This document shows, in pieces, positions 7,893 to 17,813 of a stretch of 64,000 nucleotides of DNA. Numbering within the stretch: the first letter of the stretch is position 1; the number at the start of each line of letters is the position of its first letter. The notes beneath the pieces were generated by a model. That model did not search any database. It was not told the origin of the DNA and saw nothing but the letters and a program-made list of their open reading frames with translations. A program made the translations under genes and the position numbers. This stretch comes from Bacteroidaceae bacterium (GTDB taxonomy: Bacteria > Bacteroidota > Bacteroidia > Bacteroidales > Bacteroidaceae): positions 1-64,000 of the forward strand of contig JAFTVE010000005.1 of assembly GCA_017465905.1 (NCBI GenBank). The letters run 5' to 3'.

Positions 7893-7949
7893 TTCATATT
7901 TTTAGCATTAAAAAGCGCATCTTTTTACATTTATTTCGCAAGTTATCCG

Positions 7950-7957
7950 TAACTTTG
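7950..7957 (+). promoter_or_regulatory. bamD promoter, -7 element
   Basis: TAACTTTG matches TAnnTTTG and lies 30 bases upstream of the preferred bamD start at 7988. Confidence 0.5.
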
Positions 7958-7987
7958 TATGATTTTTGAATGTTGTACACTATTAGA

Positions 7988-8785
7988 ATGAGAAAACTTG
8001 CTATACTTCTACTCTCGACAATAATTTTGGCCAGCTGTACGCAATACGCCAAAGTTCAGAAGTCGATGGACTATGATTACAAGTACGAGTTGGCCAAAGC
8101 CTACTACGTAAGAGGCGAATATAGCCAAGCAAGTTCCTTGCTCGAGGATGTGCTCGCCTATATGAAGGGTACCATGTATGCCGAGGAGTCATTGTACATG
8201 CTTTCCATGTGCTATTACAACATGAAGGATTATGTTACAGCCTCACACTACATGACCACCTATTTCAATACCTATCCCAAGGGGGTATATGCAGAGGTAG
8301 CCCGCTTCATGTCGGCCAAGGCATTGTACCTTGACACACCCGATCCTCGACTCGACCAGTCAAGCACCATCCGTGCAATCAATGAGATACAGGTATTCAC
8401 AGAATATTACCCCTATTCACCATACAAGCGTCAGGCTCAAGACATGCTTTACGAGCTTCACGACCGCTTGGTCGAGAAGGAATATCGTTCGGCCCAGCTG
8501 TATTATGATTTGGGCAACTATATGGGCAACAACTATCAGGCCTGCATCATCACTGCACAGAATGCGCTTAACGACTACCCTTACACCAAGCTACGCGAAG
8601 AGCTCTCAATGCTAATCTTGCGTGCCCGCTTCAGCATGGCCAAGGAGAGTGTCAAGGATAAGATGATCGACCGCTATCGCGATACTATCGATGAGTACTA
8701 CGCTTTCAAGAACGAGTACCCCGAGAGCAAGTATCTGAAAGAAGCCGACAAGATATACCGCGACGCACAAAAAGCCTTGAAATAA
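7988..8785 (+). CDS. bamD: Outer membrane assembly lipoprotein BamD
   Basis: Lipoprotein of the BAM complex that inserts beta-barrel proteins into the outer membrane. The start at 7988 (MRKLAILLLSTIILASC) gives 265 residues and a proper lipobox (LASC, Cys about residue 17). The frame could begin 18 bases upstream. Tetratricopeptide-like helix pairs follow: KYELAKAYYVRGEYSQASSLLEDV, YAEESLYMLSMCYYNMKDYVTASHYMTTYFNTYP and YPYSPYKRQAQDMLYELHDRL. This is the known Bacteroidetes BamD form. It precedes rpoZ and a DUF4293 gene, an order I recall from other Bacteroidales. Confidence 0.9.
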   Translation: MRKLAILLLSTIILASCTQYAKVQKSMDYDYKYELAKAYYVRGEYSQASSLLEDVLAYMKGTMYAEESLYMLSMCYYNMKDYVTASHYMTTYFNTYPKGVYAEVARFMSAKALYLDTPDPRLDQSSTIRAINEIQVFTEYYPYSPYKRQAQDMLYELHDRLVEKEYRSAQLYYDLGNYMGNNYQACIITAQNALNDYPYTKLREELSMLILRARFSMAKESVKDKMIDRYRDTIDEYYAFKNEYPESKYLKEADKIYRDAQKALK

Positions 8786-8817
8786 CAAGAATAATAAATA
8801 ATCAATATATAACAACT

Positions 8818-9153
8818 ATGGATTACAAGAAAACCAATGCCCCCACAAACACCATCACACGTGACATGGCGGACTTCAGAGAGAAGACAGGAAATGTGTA
8901 CGAATCTATTGCCATCATGGGCAAGCGTGCCAATCAGATTTCAACAGACATAAAGGATGAACTGAAGAAGAAACTCGAAGAGTTCAGTTCTTCATCAGAT
9001 AACTTGGAGGAAGTTTTCGAAAACCGTGAGCAAATCGAGATCTCTCGCTACTACGAGCGTCTTCCCAAGCCCACACTCATTGCAACACAAGAGTTCCTTG
9101 AGGATAAAGTATACTACCGCAATCCGCTGAAGGAAAGCAGCAGCTTGGATTAA
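8818..9153 (+). CDS. rpoZ: RNA polymerase omega subunit, Rpb6-like
   Basis: 111 residues. It matches the Bacteroidetes-specific omega/Rpb6-like subunit that helps assemble the beta' subunit. Recognisable features are TGNVYESIAIMGKRANQISTDIKDELKKKLEEF, which carries the conserved 'ANQI' core helix seen in all omega proteins, and the C-terminal YYERLPKPTLIATQEFLEDKVYYRNP. It starts 32 bases after bamD and is probably cotranscribed with it. Confidence 0.9.
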   Translation: MDYKKTNAPTNTITRDMADFREKTGNVYESIAIMGKRANQISTDIKDELKKKLEEFSSSSDNLEEVFENREQIEISRYYERLPKPTLIATQEFLEDKVYYRNPLKESSSLD

Positions 9154-9175
9154 GGTTTCGCATTTGTATTAGTGG

Positions 9176-9223
9176 TTAGTGGTCAGTGAAGGGAATAGCC
9201 AAAGACATGACGCTGACCACTAA
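9176..9223. repeat. 11-base inverted repeat after rpoZ
   Basis: TTAGTGGTCAG (9176-9186) is complementary to CTGACCACTAA (9213-9223) with a 26-base loop. There is no T-run, so it is a weak terminator at best. The TTAGTGGT word is repeated just upstream (9170-9181). Confidence 0.5.
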
Positions 9224-9264
9224 TTACTTTATATACACATATCACTCTTTATAAACGACAACGT

Positions 9265-9753
9265 ATGAAATTTCATATTCACCACCTCTATATGCTGTTG
9301 GCCATTGTTGCCCTCATCGTATGTATGTGCTCCCCTGCACTCGTAACCTTCATCTACCAAGATATGACCTCAGTGGACTTGGGCAATTTCTCACTTCACT
9401 CCATAAGTGTGAATCCCCCCGCAGAATCCTCTTCAGCCACACCATGCGCCTTAGGCATACTCTTGATTATCTCTTCCCTGGTCAGTGCATTCACCATGTT
9501 TGTCAGCCTGTTCCAGAACTTCTCATTGCAAAAGCGTAGCAGCATCTTCAACTGCTGCCTCTTGGCAGGCTATTACATCATCCTGCTGATATTTATTCTG
9601 ATTTTGCATGCCGACACACACCTTGTCAGCTTCAAATGGCAGCTGTGCCTTCCCCTGGTATCGCTTATCCTCAGTGCCATGAGCTTCCACTCTATCCGCA
9701 TGACTGAGGCCAAGATGCTTGCCCGCGCCAACAACTTCCGCCTGCGCGACTAA
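9265..9753 (+). CDS. DUF4293 family membrane protein
   Basis: 162 residues with four predicted membrane segments at about 8-31, 58-82, 92-114 and 122-140. Conserved placement next to rpoZ and bamD, the four-helix layout and the short polar C-terminus (MTEAKMLARANNFRLRD) fit DUF4293. Its role is not known. The basic, arginine-containing C-terminus 'RANNFRLRD' is typical of this family and should face the cytoplasm. It is followed by a terminator at 9779-9810. Confidence 0.8.
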   Translation: MKFHIHHLYMLLAIVALIVCMCSPALVTFIYQDMTSVDLGNFSLHSISVNPPAESSSATPCALGILLIISSLVSAFTMFVSLFQNFSLQKRSSIFNCCLLAGYYIILLIFILILHADTHLVSFKWQLCLPLVSLILSAMSFHSIRMTEAKMLARANNFRLRD

Positions 9754-9778
9754 CGCAAGTATTCATAAACACAGATAT

Positions 9779-9813
9779 AAGAAGCCGGCGCTCAATTGCG
9801 TCGGCTTCTTTCA
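9779..9813. terminator. Terminator between convergent genes
   Basis: AAGAAGCCG at 9779-9787 pairs with CGGCTTCTT at 9802-9810, followed by TCATT. Both strands have short T-runs at the stem foot, so it could serve the DUF4293 gene and the hybrid sensor gene. Confidence 0.7.
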
Positions 9814-9835
9814 TTATCTATCTACAGAGAAGATA

Positions 9836-12800
9836 TTAGCCCTCCTTTGACTTGGCATACTCGCTCGGAGTCATGCCCGTAGCCTTCTTGAACACCTCAC
9901 GGAAATACTTCTGGTCAGAGAAACCGACAAGGTCGGCCACTTCGGCCACAGTGTGGCGATGTTCGCGCAGTAGCGCCTTGGCCCGACTGATGCGGCACTC
10001 CCTGATAAGGTCAGATGGAGTATGCCCCATGAGCCCCTTTACCTTATTATATAATGTCGTGCGACTGACACGCAGCTCATAGGCCAGCACATCTACGGTG
10101 AAGTCCGGACTATCAAGATTCTTGCTAATGATATCCCGCATCTCGGCCAAGAGCTTGAGGTCATACTCTGTGGTTGCATCCGTCAGGTTCTCATTAAAGT
10201 TGTCAAGCGCAATCAGACGTTCCTGTAGCTGCCTCCTGCTCTCTAACAAGTTTTGTATGGTAAGCTGCAGCACCTGCATATCAAACGGTTTCGTCACATA
10301 AGCATCCGCCTTGACCTTCAGACCTTTCACAATGCTCTGCTGATCCGACAAAGCTGAAATGAGCACCACAGCAATATGCGACATCTCGGAATTCTCCTTA
10401 ATTGCCACACAAAGGTCATCGCCACGCATCTCGGGCATCATGACATCGCTGAGCACGATAGCCGGCTGCACAAGCGGTACCTTGGCCAACGCCTCGGCAC
10501 CATTGGTAGCCGTATATACCCTATAGTCCTTACTGAATATTCTGCTGAGATAGGCCAGCAGTTCGGGGTTATCCTCCACCACAAGCAGACGAGTGCGTGT
10601 GTCAGCATTCTCTGTCGCATCCAGGCTATCAACCTGCATATCGAGCTGTTCTCTGTCGGCTTCGCCCGGTGCCTCTATAAAGATTGTGTTGGTCTCACTA
10701 TAATGCTTCTTTCCCAACGGGAAGGTCACATGAAAGTCCGAGCCCTTATTCACCTGGCTCGTAACCTCTATCCTACCCTTCATATCCTTCACATATCGCC
10801 CGATAGACAGCAGGCCAATACCACTTCCCAGGATTTTGGCATTCACGGCATTGGCGCCACGGAACAGTTGCTTGAACAGCAGCTTCTGCTCATGCTCGTG
10901 AATACCTATTCCCTTGTCCGACACATGGAATCCCCACATCTCGGCATTACAATATAGCGACAGCACGATCGTCTTCCCCTCATCGCTATATTTGATGGCA
11001 TTGGAGAGCAGATTCTGTATGACAGAGTTGAGTTTACGCACATCGACCCATACCATGAACGGCTCTTCAGGATGTATGAAATCTATCTTCTGATGCTTGA
11101 TTTCCGCCAACATCCTCCATCGTTCTATCTGTTTCGACATATAGCTTATGGCCTCATGGCACTCCACACGCAACACGCCTTTCTCTATACTCTCTATTTC
11201 GTAACGCATCACCTTATCGGTCATCTCGGCCAAGGTATTGGTATTCCTCAGTGCCAGCTCTATGGCTTCTCTTTCGCTTTCGCCTAACGAACTGCTCTCG
11301 CTCAGTTCCTGCAACGGTGCCTTTATGAGCGTAATGGGTGTACGCAGGTCATGTGCAGTATTGATAAAGAACCTCACCTTCTCGTCAGAGATATGCATTG
11401 CATTAGACGACTCTGTATACTTCATAATCAGCATAATAGTAACGAGTAATATGCCCAGCTCTATCAAGATACCCAAAAACGACAAGTAGAAAGGAGGACT
11501 CATAATAACTCCGAGCACTCGCTCATCGAGAACCTTTCCCGACTCTTTTGACGTAGCGCGTATCGTCAGCACATGCCTGCCATGTTGCAGTTCATTGAGA
11601 GTAAGAAAGTTATCCTCATTGAGTTCGTGCCATCTAGCTTCTTCCAGATTGCGGCCTGTCGTCCATGATATGATACAGTCCGACGGATATATATGATTGA
11701 TACATTTGACCTTGATGGCTGCGTTGCTTTGGCTGTTACTCAGCCTGATTTTCTTTACGTTGTTTACTGCGTCCTTGATAGGCGAATCCTCACTGTCTGG
11801 TGTCACTCGTGTGTTGCCTATATATAGGTCTGACAATACAAGCTTACCTTTATATATATGTGGCAAGTTGACACTCTCAGAAATCTCTATTACGCCATTG
11901 TCGCCTCCAAACATCATGGTCCTGTTATGTGTCCTCGTGCCTGCTCTAATGCTGAAATTGATGTTCTGCAATCCCTGGTCGCTGGTCCATGTGGTGATTT
12001 TTTTCGTCCGTTTGTCAAATCTTACGATGCCTGCATCTGAGCTGATGAACAACGAACCATTATCGGTATTGACGATACATTTCATGCAATCATTGGTAAG
12101 TGCACTATTGCTTTTGTCGTATTTGTAGTAATAGTTGCTTTTTTCGTTATAGACTATCAAACCATTGTGATGGGTGCCGATGTATAGTGTGCCATCTGGC
12201 TCTTGGTGGATGGTGTTTACCTTGAAGCGTTCCAACGGCAGTTCTACTCGTTGTTTCTCGTGAGTCTGTTTGTCAAATATGTATAATCCGTCTTTGGTTC
12301 CTATCCATAGGGTCTCGGCATCTCTTTCAGTTATGTAATTGACACTTCTAAAGACTTCGGCATGATTAACTTTGATGTTGCCCCCAACGTAACTAATGTT
12401 TATAAGCTGGTTCTCTCCACCCATCCATATCGTGTTGTCATATTTGTCGAGGAACATGGTCTGGATGTATTTTTCTGGAGATATCAAGTCGGGTCTTACA
12501 AACCGTGCCTGCTTGCTATGCTTGTATATGATGTATATGCCTGCTGCATACCCGCCAGCCAATACGACTCCAGGCTTTACCTCACATAGCGTAAGGAAGT
12601 AGTGGTTCCTGTTTGGCGACTTATCGGCAATGGATAGCATGGTATGCCATTCGTCGGATTTCTCTTGGTATAGGCTGATGCCATTGTCTGTAGCATACCA
12701 CAGGTCATGGTCGCTGTCTTCAATGATGCAGTCTACACTGTTGTTGTTCAGTGTATTGGTTTTTATGAGCGAGCGCTTCACCCAGTTGAAGTCGGGGTAG

Positions 12801-13810
12801 GCATCGTTACGGATAGTAAGACCCTGTGGGAATGAGCACATCCACAATTGGCCATCCATATCGATGCATATATCGGCGACATTGTCCGTGTTCATCCTAT
12901 AGTTGGTGGTAAAGTCGGCGGCAAGGAAGGGGCGTGGTATACACTCGTGGATGTCCATCTGATATACGCAGGCAGCATTGGTAGAGAACAGTATCTCATC
13001 ATTCTTGTTGGTGGGGATGATTTTTGTGACACGCACATCGGGCAATATCGTCTCATCGTGTATGACAGTTTGCGAATGTTCCTTTAAGGCATAGATGCCT
13101 TTGTCCTCGCTACCTATCAGTAACGTGTTGGAGGGATTGTGGTAGTATAGCGTGTTGGCATTTATGTGGTAGGGTTGCAGTATCTCTATGGTACTTACAT
13201 GGATATTGTCATCCTTGATGCTGCCTGTATATATGCCTCCTTTGGTTCCTATATATAGTGTCGTGTCATTTTTTGCCACGATAGCCGAGTAGGTGGGGAT
13301 TCCCTCAGGTGCATTCAGTTTCATCTTCCTACCCTCCAGCGTGCGAATATTATAGTAGAATACTTCATTGGCTATAAATATCCAGATGTTTCCTTTGCTG
13401 TCGATGGGCGAGACCGCACTTCTCAACACATCAGACTGGTCTGAATATATGGGAGGAAGATACATTACCTCGAAATCGCTCAGTTTATTGTTGTATCGCA
13501 CCACCCGCCCGAGGTTGGTGACTAACCATAAATTGTCCTCTACCTTGTCGTAAACAAATTGGCTTGTAGAGTATTCTGTGAACTCATGGCCCCCAATCGT
13601 AATATCATAATTGGTGATCTCGCTACCGTCGTAGCGGTCGATACCATTGTCTGTCAAGAACCACATGAACCCACCATTGGACTGCTGCACGGCATATACA
13701 TTGCGTGAGCTAAGCCCATCTTCCAACCCAATGTACTTATATATCTGTCCTGATCCGGGAATACACAACAGCGACAACAGGAGCAGCACGGCTACGCGCA
13801 TGTTTTTCAT
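9836..13810 (-). CDS. Hybrid two-component system sensor/regulator (HTCS)
   Basis: One-protein glycan sensor and transcription factor in the inner membrane. From the start at 13810 (MKNMRVAVLLLLSLLCIPGSGQ, signal peptide; the frame can begin 18 bases earlier) it has 1324 residues. A periplasmic two-domain beta-propeller (about 25-690, with repeats such as GLEDGLSSRNVYAVQQ and TLWIGTKDGLYIFD) and a Y_Y_Y domain are followed by a membrane helix (about 780-805). Then come a HisKA domain with FFINTAHDLRTPITLIK (His about 820), an ATPase with NLLSNAIKYS, DKGIGI and GSGIGL, a receiver with LSDVMMPE (Asp about 1122) and a C-terminal AraC-type helix-turn-helix. All catalytic motifs are intact. No polysaccharide locus adjoins it; the nearest glycan genes are at 20.6-29.0 kb, so regulation of those is only a guess. 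Confidence 0.93.
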   Translation of the reverse strand: MKNMRVAVLLLLSLLCIPGSGQIYKYIGLEDGLSSRNVYAVQQSNGGFMWFLTDNGIDRYDGSEITNYDITIGGHEFTEYSTSQFVYDKVEDNLWLVTNLGRVVRYNNKLSDFEVMYLPPIYSDQSDVLRSAVSPIDSKGNIWIFIANEVFYYNIRTLEGRKMKLNAPEGIPTYSAIVAKNDTTLYIGTKGGIYTGSIKDDNIHVSTIEILQPYHINANTLYYHNPSNTLLIGSEDKGIYALKEHSQTVIHDETILPDVRVTKIIPTNKNDEILFSTNAACVYQMDIHECIPRPFLAADFTTNYRMNTDNVADICIDMDGQLWMCSFPQGLTIRNDAYPDFNWVKRSLIKTNTLNNNSVDCIIEDSDHDLWYATDNGISLYQEKSDEWHTMLSIADKSPNRNHYFLTLCEVKPGVVLAGGYAAGIYIIYKHSKQARFVRPDLISPEKYIQTMFLDKYDNTIWMGGENQLINISYVGGNIKVNHAEVFRSVNYITERDAETLWIGTKDGLYIFDKQTHEKQRVELPLERFKVNTIHQEPDGTLYIGTHHNGLIVYNEKSNYYYKYDKSNSALTNDCMKCIVNTDNGSLFISSDAGIVRFDKRTKKITTWTSDQGLQNINFSIRAGTRTHNRTMMFGGDNGVIEISESVNLPHIYKGKLVLSDLYIGNTRVTPDSEDSPIKDAVNNVKKIRLSNSQSNAAIKVKCINHIYPSDCIISWTTGRNLEEARWHELNEDNFLTLNELQHGRHVLTIRATSKESGKVLDERVLGVIMSPPFYLSFLGILIELGILLVTIMLIMKYTESSNAMHISDEKVRFFINTAHDLRTPITLIKAPLQELSESSSLGESEREAIELALRNTNTLAEMTDKVMRYEIESIEKGVLRVECHEAISYMSKQIERWRMLAEIKHQKIDFIHPEEPFMVWVDVRKLNSVIQNLLSNAIKYSDEGKTIVLSLYCNAEMWGFHVSDKGIGIHEHEQKLLFKQLFRGANAVNAKILGSGIGLLSIGRYVKDMKGRIEVTSQVNKGSDFHVTFPLGKKHYSETNTIFIEAPGEADREQLDMQVDSLDATENADTRTRLLVVEDNPELLAYLSRIFSKDYRVYTATNGAEALAKVPLVQPAIVLSDVMMPEMRGDDLCVAIKENSEMSHIAVVLISALSDQQSIVKGLKVKADAYVTKPFDMQVLQLTIQNLLESRRQLQERLIALDNFNENLTDATTEYDLKLLAEMRDIISKNLDSPDFTVDVLAYELRVSRTTLYNKVKGLMGHTPSDLIRECRISRAKALLREHRHTVAEVADLVGFSDQKYFREVFKKATGMTPSEYAKSKEG

Positions 13811-13875
13811 AAATATAGCATTCATCATTCGTGTTCTTTATTTTGTCCGATACTGGCAATAGATCTTGCTAAAGG

Positions 13876-13883
13876 CAAATTTA
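13876..13883 (-). promoter_or_regulatory. HTCS gene promoter, -7 element
   Basis: The minus strand reads TAAATTTG. The transcript start is predicted near 13869, about 60 bases before the ATG at 13810. Confidence 0.5.
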
Positions 13884-14031
13884 TACAAAATCTTCCGATA
13901 TGAAGAACAATTCCAACAAATAATTGTTCAGCAATTTTTCAAAAAGATTTCACAATTTCATTTTCTGCATCCTGGCACGCAGGATGAATAGGGATTGTTG
14001 GGCAACAAAGACAGGATAATATGATTGAACA

Positions 14032-14117
14032 AAAAAGGCACAGCCCTTTGTGAAAAAGGGGCTATGCCTTTTGTGGAAATCTAACAGCCCATTTTTGAAA
14101 AAGGGCTGTGCCTTTTT
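14032..14117 (-). terminator. purL terminator built from three related palindromes
   Basis: The 18 bases at 14032-14049 are the exact reverse complement of 14100-14117. A third related word (AAAAAGGGGCTATGCC, about 14054-14069) lies between them. On the minus strand the outer stem ends in a T-run (AGCCCTTT...TTTTTT), giving either one large hairpin or alternative smaller ones. Confidence 0.65.
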
Positions 14118-14120
14118 CTG

Positions 14121-17100
14121 TTACTTCTGGTTCTCTACCCAGAGACGTGCGTTGACGAAGGCCTCAATCCAAGGTGTCACCTCATCGGCGCGGCGCTCGA
14201 GCGGGTAGTTACCGCACTGCCAGGGGAAGATACAACGCTCCAAGTGAGGCATCATAGCCACGTGGCGGCCATCGGCACTGGCGATACCGGCAATGTTGTA
14301 GTCCGAGCCGTTGGGGTTGGCAGGATAGCCGGCGTAGTTGTACTTGGCCACAACGTGGTAGCGGCTCTCCTCGTAGGGGAGTGAGAACTTGCCCTCACCG
14401 TGGGCCACCCAAATACCGTGCTTGGTGCCGCTGAGCGAACCGAAGAGTACGCTGTTGTTCTCGGGTACATGCAGACCTACGAAGTTTGACTCAAACTTGT
14501 GGGAGTTGTTGTGCTGCATGCTGCCCTTCTGCTCGTGCTCGGGAGTGATGAGACCCAGCTCCATCATCAGCTGACAGCCGTTGCAGATACCCAGCGAAAG
14601 GGTGTCCTTACGGGCATAGAAGCGGTCGATGGTCTCCTTGGCCTTGGGGCTGAAGAGGATAGCACCTGCCCATCCCTTGGCTGAGCCAAGTACGTCGGAG
14701 TTGGAGAAACCACCGCAGAAGACGATGAAGTTGATGTCGTCCAAGGTCTCACGGCCTGTCACAAGGTCGGTCATGGTAACGTCCTTCACGTCGAAGCCAG
14801 CGAGCCACAGTGAGTAGGCCATCTCTCGCTCACCGTTGGTACCCTTCTCACGGATGATGGCAGCGCGTATGCCTGTCGGCTTGCGGCGGTCGGGGTTGAG
14901 ACCATACTGAGCGAGCTTACCGGTAAAGGTCTGCTTGAAGTCAAACTCGAGCGGCTGGTTCTTGTAATTCTTGTAACGCTCGTCGGCACAGCCATGGAAG
15001 CTCTGCTTGCGGTCGAGCAGGTATGAGGTGCGGTACCATGTGTCGCGCATGGCATCGATATCGAGGGTGTACTCCTTATTAATATAGAGTGTGCGCTCTG
15101 CGATGGGCTTACCGATAACGGCAAAGCCTACGCCAGCCTCTTCGAGGATGGCCTCTACGCGAGCGGCATTGGCCTTGGCCACCTGTACCACTACACCGGG
15201 GTTCTCGGCGAAGAGTACCTTCACGATGTCCTGCTCCTCGAAAGCGCTGAGGTCGATGTTCATACCGCCCTTCGTATTGGCGAAGCACATCTCGAGCAAC
15301 GTGGTCACCATACCACCGGCAGAGATGTCGTGACCGGCCATGAGCAAGCCCTCAATCACGAGCTGCTGCACGGCGATGAAGGTGTCGCGGAAGTATTCGG
15401 CATCCACAGCAGGCACTTCGCTACCTACCTTATCCAAGGTCTGGAAGAAGGCCGAGCCACCGAGTGCCAGTGCGTTGTCGCTGAAGTCGATATGATAGAG
15501 CAGGGTGTCCTCGTCGTTCACTACAACGGGCGATACCACCTTCTTCACGTCAGATACCTCGCCACCAGCCGACACGATAACCGTACCAGGACTTACCACC
15601 TTGGAGCCGTCGGGGTACTTCTGCGTCATGGAAAGCGAATCCTTACCGGTAGGCACGTTGATGTGGAGGTCGCAGCAAAAGTCCGAGAGTGCCTCTACGG
15701 CCTTGTACAAGCGGGCATCCTCACCCTCCTGTGAGCGGCAGGGCCACATCCAGTTGGCGCTGAGCGAGAGCGAGTCCATGCCATCGGCGAGCGGAGCCCA
15801 CACGATGTTGGTCAATGCCTCTGATACAGCGAGTACAGAGCCTCTGTCGGGAGCAGCCAGCGCTGCCTGAGGAGCATGACCGATAGCAGTAGCCATACCC
15901 TTGGTACCACGGTAGTCGAGAGCTACCACACCGCAGTCGCTCAAGGGGAGCTGCAGCTCACCCTGACACTGCTGACGGGCAATCTTACCGGTTACCGAGC
16001 GGTCTACCTTATTGGTGAGCCAGTCCTTACATGCCACAGACTCGAGCTGGAGTACCTTCTCTACATAGTGTGTGAGGTTGTTCTCCGTGTAGTCGGCATC
16101 GCTATAGTTGCGCTCTACGGTCTTGTCCACCATGATGGTCTTGGGCGAAGAGCCGAACATCTGGTCTACAGCCAGGTCGAAGGGACGTACGCCATCCTTC
16201 TGCTCGAAGGCAAAGCGGGCATCGCCGGTAGTCTCACCCACCACATACATCGGGGCACGCTCACGCTCGGCAATCTGCTGCACATGCTCGAGTGCCTCTT
16301 CGCGGATGAGGAGTCCCATGCGCTCCTGCGACTCGTTGGCAATGATTTCTTTGGCCGAGAGGGTGGTGTCACCGATGGGCAGCTTGTCCATCTTGATGAG
16401 TCCGCCACACTCCTCCACAAGCTCTGACAGGCAGTTGACATGACCTGCCGAACCGTGGTCGTGGATGGATACGATAGGATTGGTGTCCTCCTCGCAGAGA
16501 GCGCGGATGACGTTGTAGGCACGCTTCTGCATCTCGGCATTGGCACGCTGCACGGCGTTGAGCTCGATGCCTGATGAGTAACGTCCTGTGTCTACTGATG
16601 ATACCGAACCGCCACCGAGACCGATGCGGTAGTTGTCACCACCGAGCACCACGATCTTGTTGCCTGTCTCGGGCGCACCCTTGAGGCAGTCGCGCTGTGT
16701 GCCGTAGCCTACGCCACCGGCCAGCATGATTACCTTGTCGTAGCCATACATGGTGTCGGCCTCGTTCTCCTGATGCTCAAAAGTCAGCACCGAACCGCAG
16801 ATGAGCGGTTGGCCAAACTTGTTACCGAAGTCTGATGCACCGTTCGATGCCTTGATGAGAATCTGCTCGGGAGTCTGATACAGCCAAGGACGCTCGGCAT
16901 ACTTCTTTTCCCAGTCGTGTGCCTCGTCGGTACGGGGATATGAGGTGATATACACCGCCGTTCCGGCAATGGGCCATGAACCCTTACCGCCACCCATACG
17001 GTCGCGGATCTCACCGCCAGTACCTGTTGAAGCACCGTTGAAGGGCTCCACCGTGGTGGGGAAGTTGTGTGTCTCGGCCTTGAGCGAGAGCACGGTCTTG

Positions 17101-17813
17101 ATATCCTTTATAATAAAGTAGTCTGATGTGGCGTGATTCTCGGGAGCAAACTGCTCTGCTACGGGACCCTCTGAGAAGGCCACGTTGTCCTTGTAGGCCG
17201 AGAGTATCTTGTTGGGGTTCTCCTTGGTGGTCTTCTTGATCATCTGGAACAGCGATGAGGGGCGCTCCTCACCGTCGATGATAAAGGTACCGCCAAAGAT
17301 TTTGTGACGGCAGTGCTCAGAGTTGATCTGTGCGAAGCCGAACACCTCAGAGTCGGTAAGGCGACGGCCCAGGTCCTTCTCCACCTTTTCGAGATAGGCC
17401 ATCTCCTCGGCCGAGAGGGCAAGACCCTCCTTCTCGTTATACTCGGCCAGATTGTCGATATATACAATAGGAGCCGGCTCAATGTTGACGAAGAAGAGCT
17501 TCTGGTCCAGTCCCTTGTACATGCGCTGCAGCATGGGGTCATACTCGGCCTCCTCGCTTGCCACGGGGTAGTACTCCTCGATACGTGTGATGCCCTCGAC
17601 ACCCATGTTCTGGGTAATCTCAACGGCATTGGTACTCCAAGGGGTAATCATCTCGCGGCGCGGACCGATGAAGTAGCCCTCCATGGTTTCGCCCTCTACC
17701 AGTTCGGCATTGCCGAACAGCCAACTCAGTTTCTTGATAGTTTCCTCGCCGGCCTGCTGTACGGTCTCCGCAGCAATGATATTGCCAGCCTGTGATTTGA
17801 AGAAAAGAATCAT
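14121..17813 (-). CDS. purL: Phosphoribosylformylglycinamidine synthase, fused large form
   Basis: Converts FGAR, ATP and glutamine to FGAM in purine synthesis. It has 1230 residues, the single-chain form with PurS-like, two PurM-like and glutaminase domains. Seen: LGRRLTDSEVFGFAQINSEHCRHKIF near residue 150, the KAETHNFPTTVEPFNGASTGTGGEIRD substrate segment, SIHDHGSAGHVNCLSELVEE in the middle, DRGSVLAVSEALTN and PTGKDSLSM. The C-terminal class I amidotransferase has LGICNGCQLMMELG (catalytic Cys about 1077) and MPHLERCIFPWQ. All expected motifs are present. Monocistronic, with a promoter element at 17862-17869 and a terminator at 14032-14117. Confidence 0.97.
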   Translation of the reverse strand: MILFFKSQAGNIIAAETVQQAGEETIKKLSWLFGNAELVEGETMEGYFIGPRREMITPWSTNAVEITQNMGVEGITRIEEYYPVASEEAEYDPMLQRMYKGLDQKLFFVNIEPAPIVYIDNLAEYNEKEGLALSAEEMAYLEKVEKDLGRRLTDSEVFGFAQINSEHCRHKIFGGTFIIDGEERPSSLFQMIKKTTKENPNKILSAYKDNVAFSEGPVAEQFAPENHATSDYFIIKDIKTVLSLKAETHNFPTTVEPFNGASTGTGGEIRDRMGGGKGSWPIAGTAVYITSYPRTDEAHDWEKKYAERPWLYQTPEQILIKASNGASDFGNKFGQPLICGSVLTFEHQENEADTMYGYDKVIMLAGGVGYGTQRDCLKGAPETGNKIVVLGGDNYRIGLGGGSVSSVDTGRYSSGIELNAVQRANAEMQKRAYNVIRALCEEDTNPIVSIHDHGSAGHVNCLSELVEECGGLIKMDKLPIGDTTLSAKEIIANESQERMGLLIREEALEHVQQIAERERAPMYVVGETTGDARFAFEQKDGVRPFDLAVDQMFGSSPKTIMVDKTVERNYSDADYTENNLTHYVEKVLQLESVACKDWLTNKVDRSVTGKIARQQCQGELQLPLSDCGVVALDYRGTKGMATAIGHAPQAALAAPDRGSVLAVSEALTNIVWAPLADGMDSLSLSANWMWPCRSQEGEDARLYKAVEALSDFCCDLHINVPTGKDSLSMTQKYPDGSKVVSPGTVIVSAGGEVSDVKKVVSPVVVNDEDTLLYHIDFSDNALALGGSAFFQTLDKVGSEVPAVDAEYFRDTFIAVQQLVIEGLLMAGHDISAGGMVTTLLEMCFANTKGGMNIDLSAFEEQDIVKVLFAENPGVVVQVAKANAARVEAILEEAGVGFAVIGKPIAERTLYINKEYTLDIDAMRDTWYRTSYLLDRKQSFHGCADERYKNYKNQPLEFDFKQTFTGKLAQYGLNPDRRKPTGIRAAIIREKGTNGEREMAYSLWLAGFDVKDVTMTDLVTGRETLDDINFIVFCGGFSNSDVLGSAKGWAGAILFSPKAKETIDRFYARKDTLSLGICNGCQLMMELGLITPEHEQKGSMQHNNSHKFESNFVGLHVPENNSVLFGSLSGTKHGIWVAHGEGKFSLPYEESRYHVVAKYNYAGYPANPNGSDYNIAGIASADGRHVAMMPHLERCIFPWQCGNYPLERRADEVTPWIEAFVNARLWVENQK

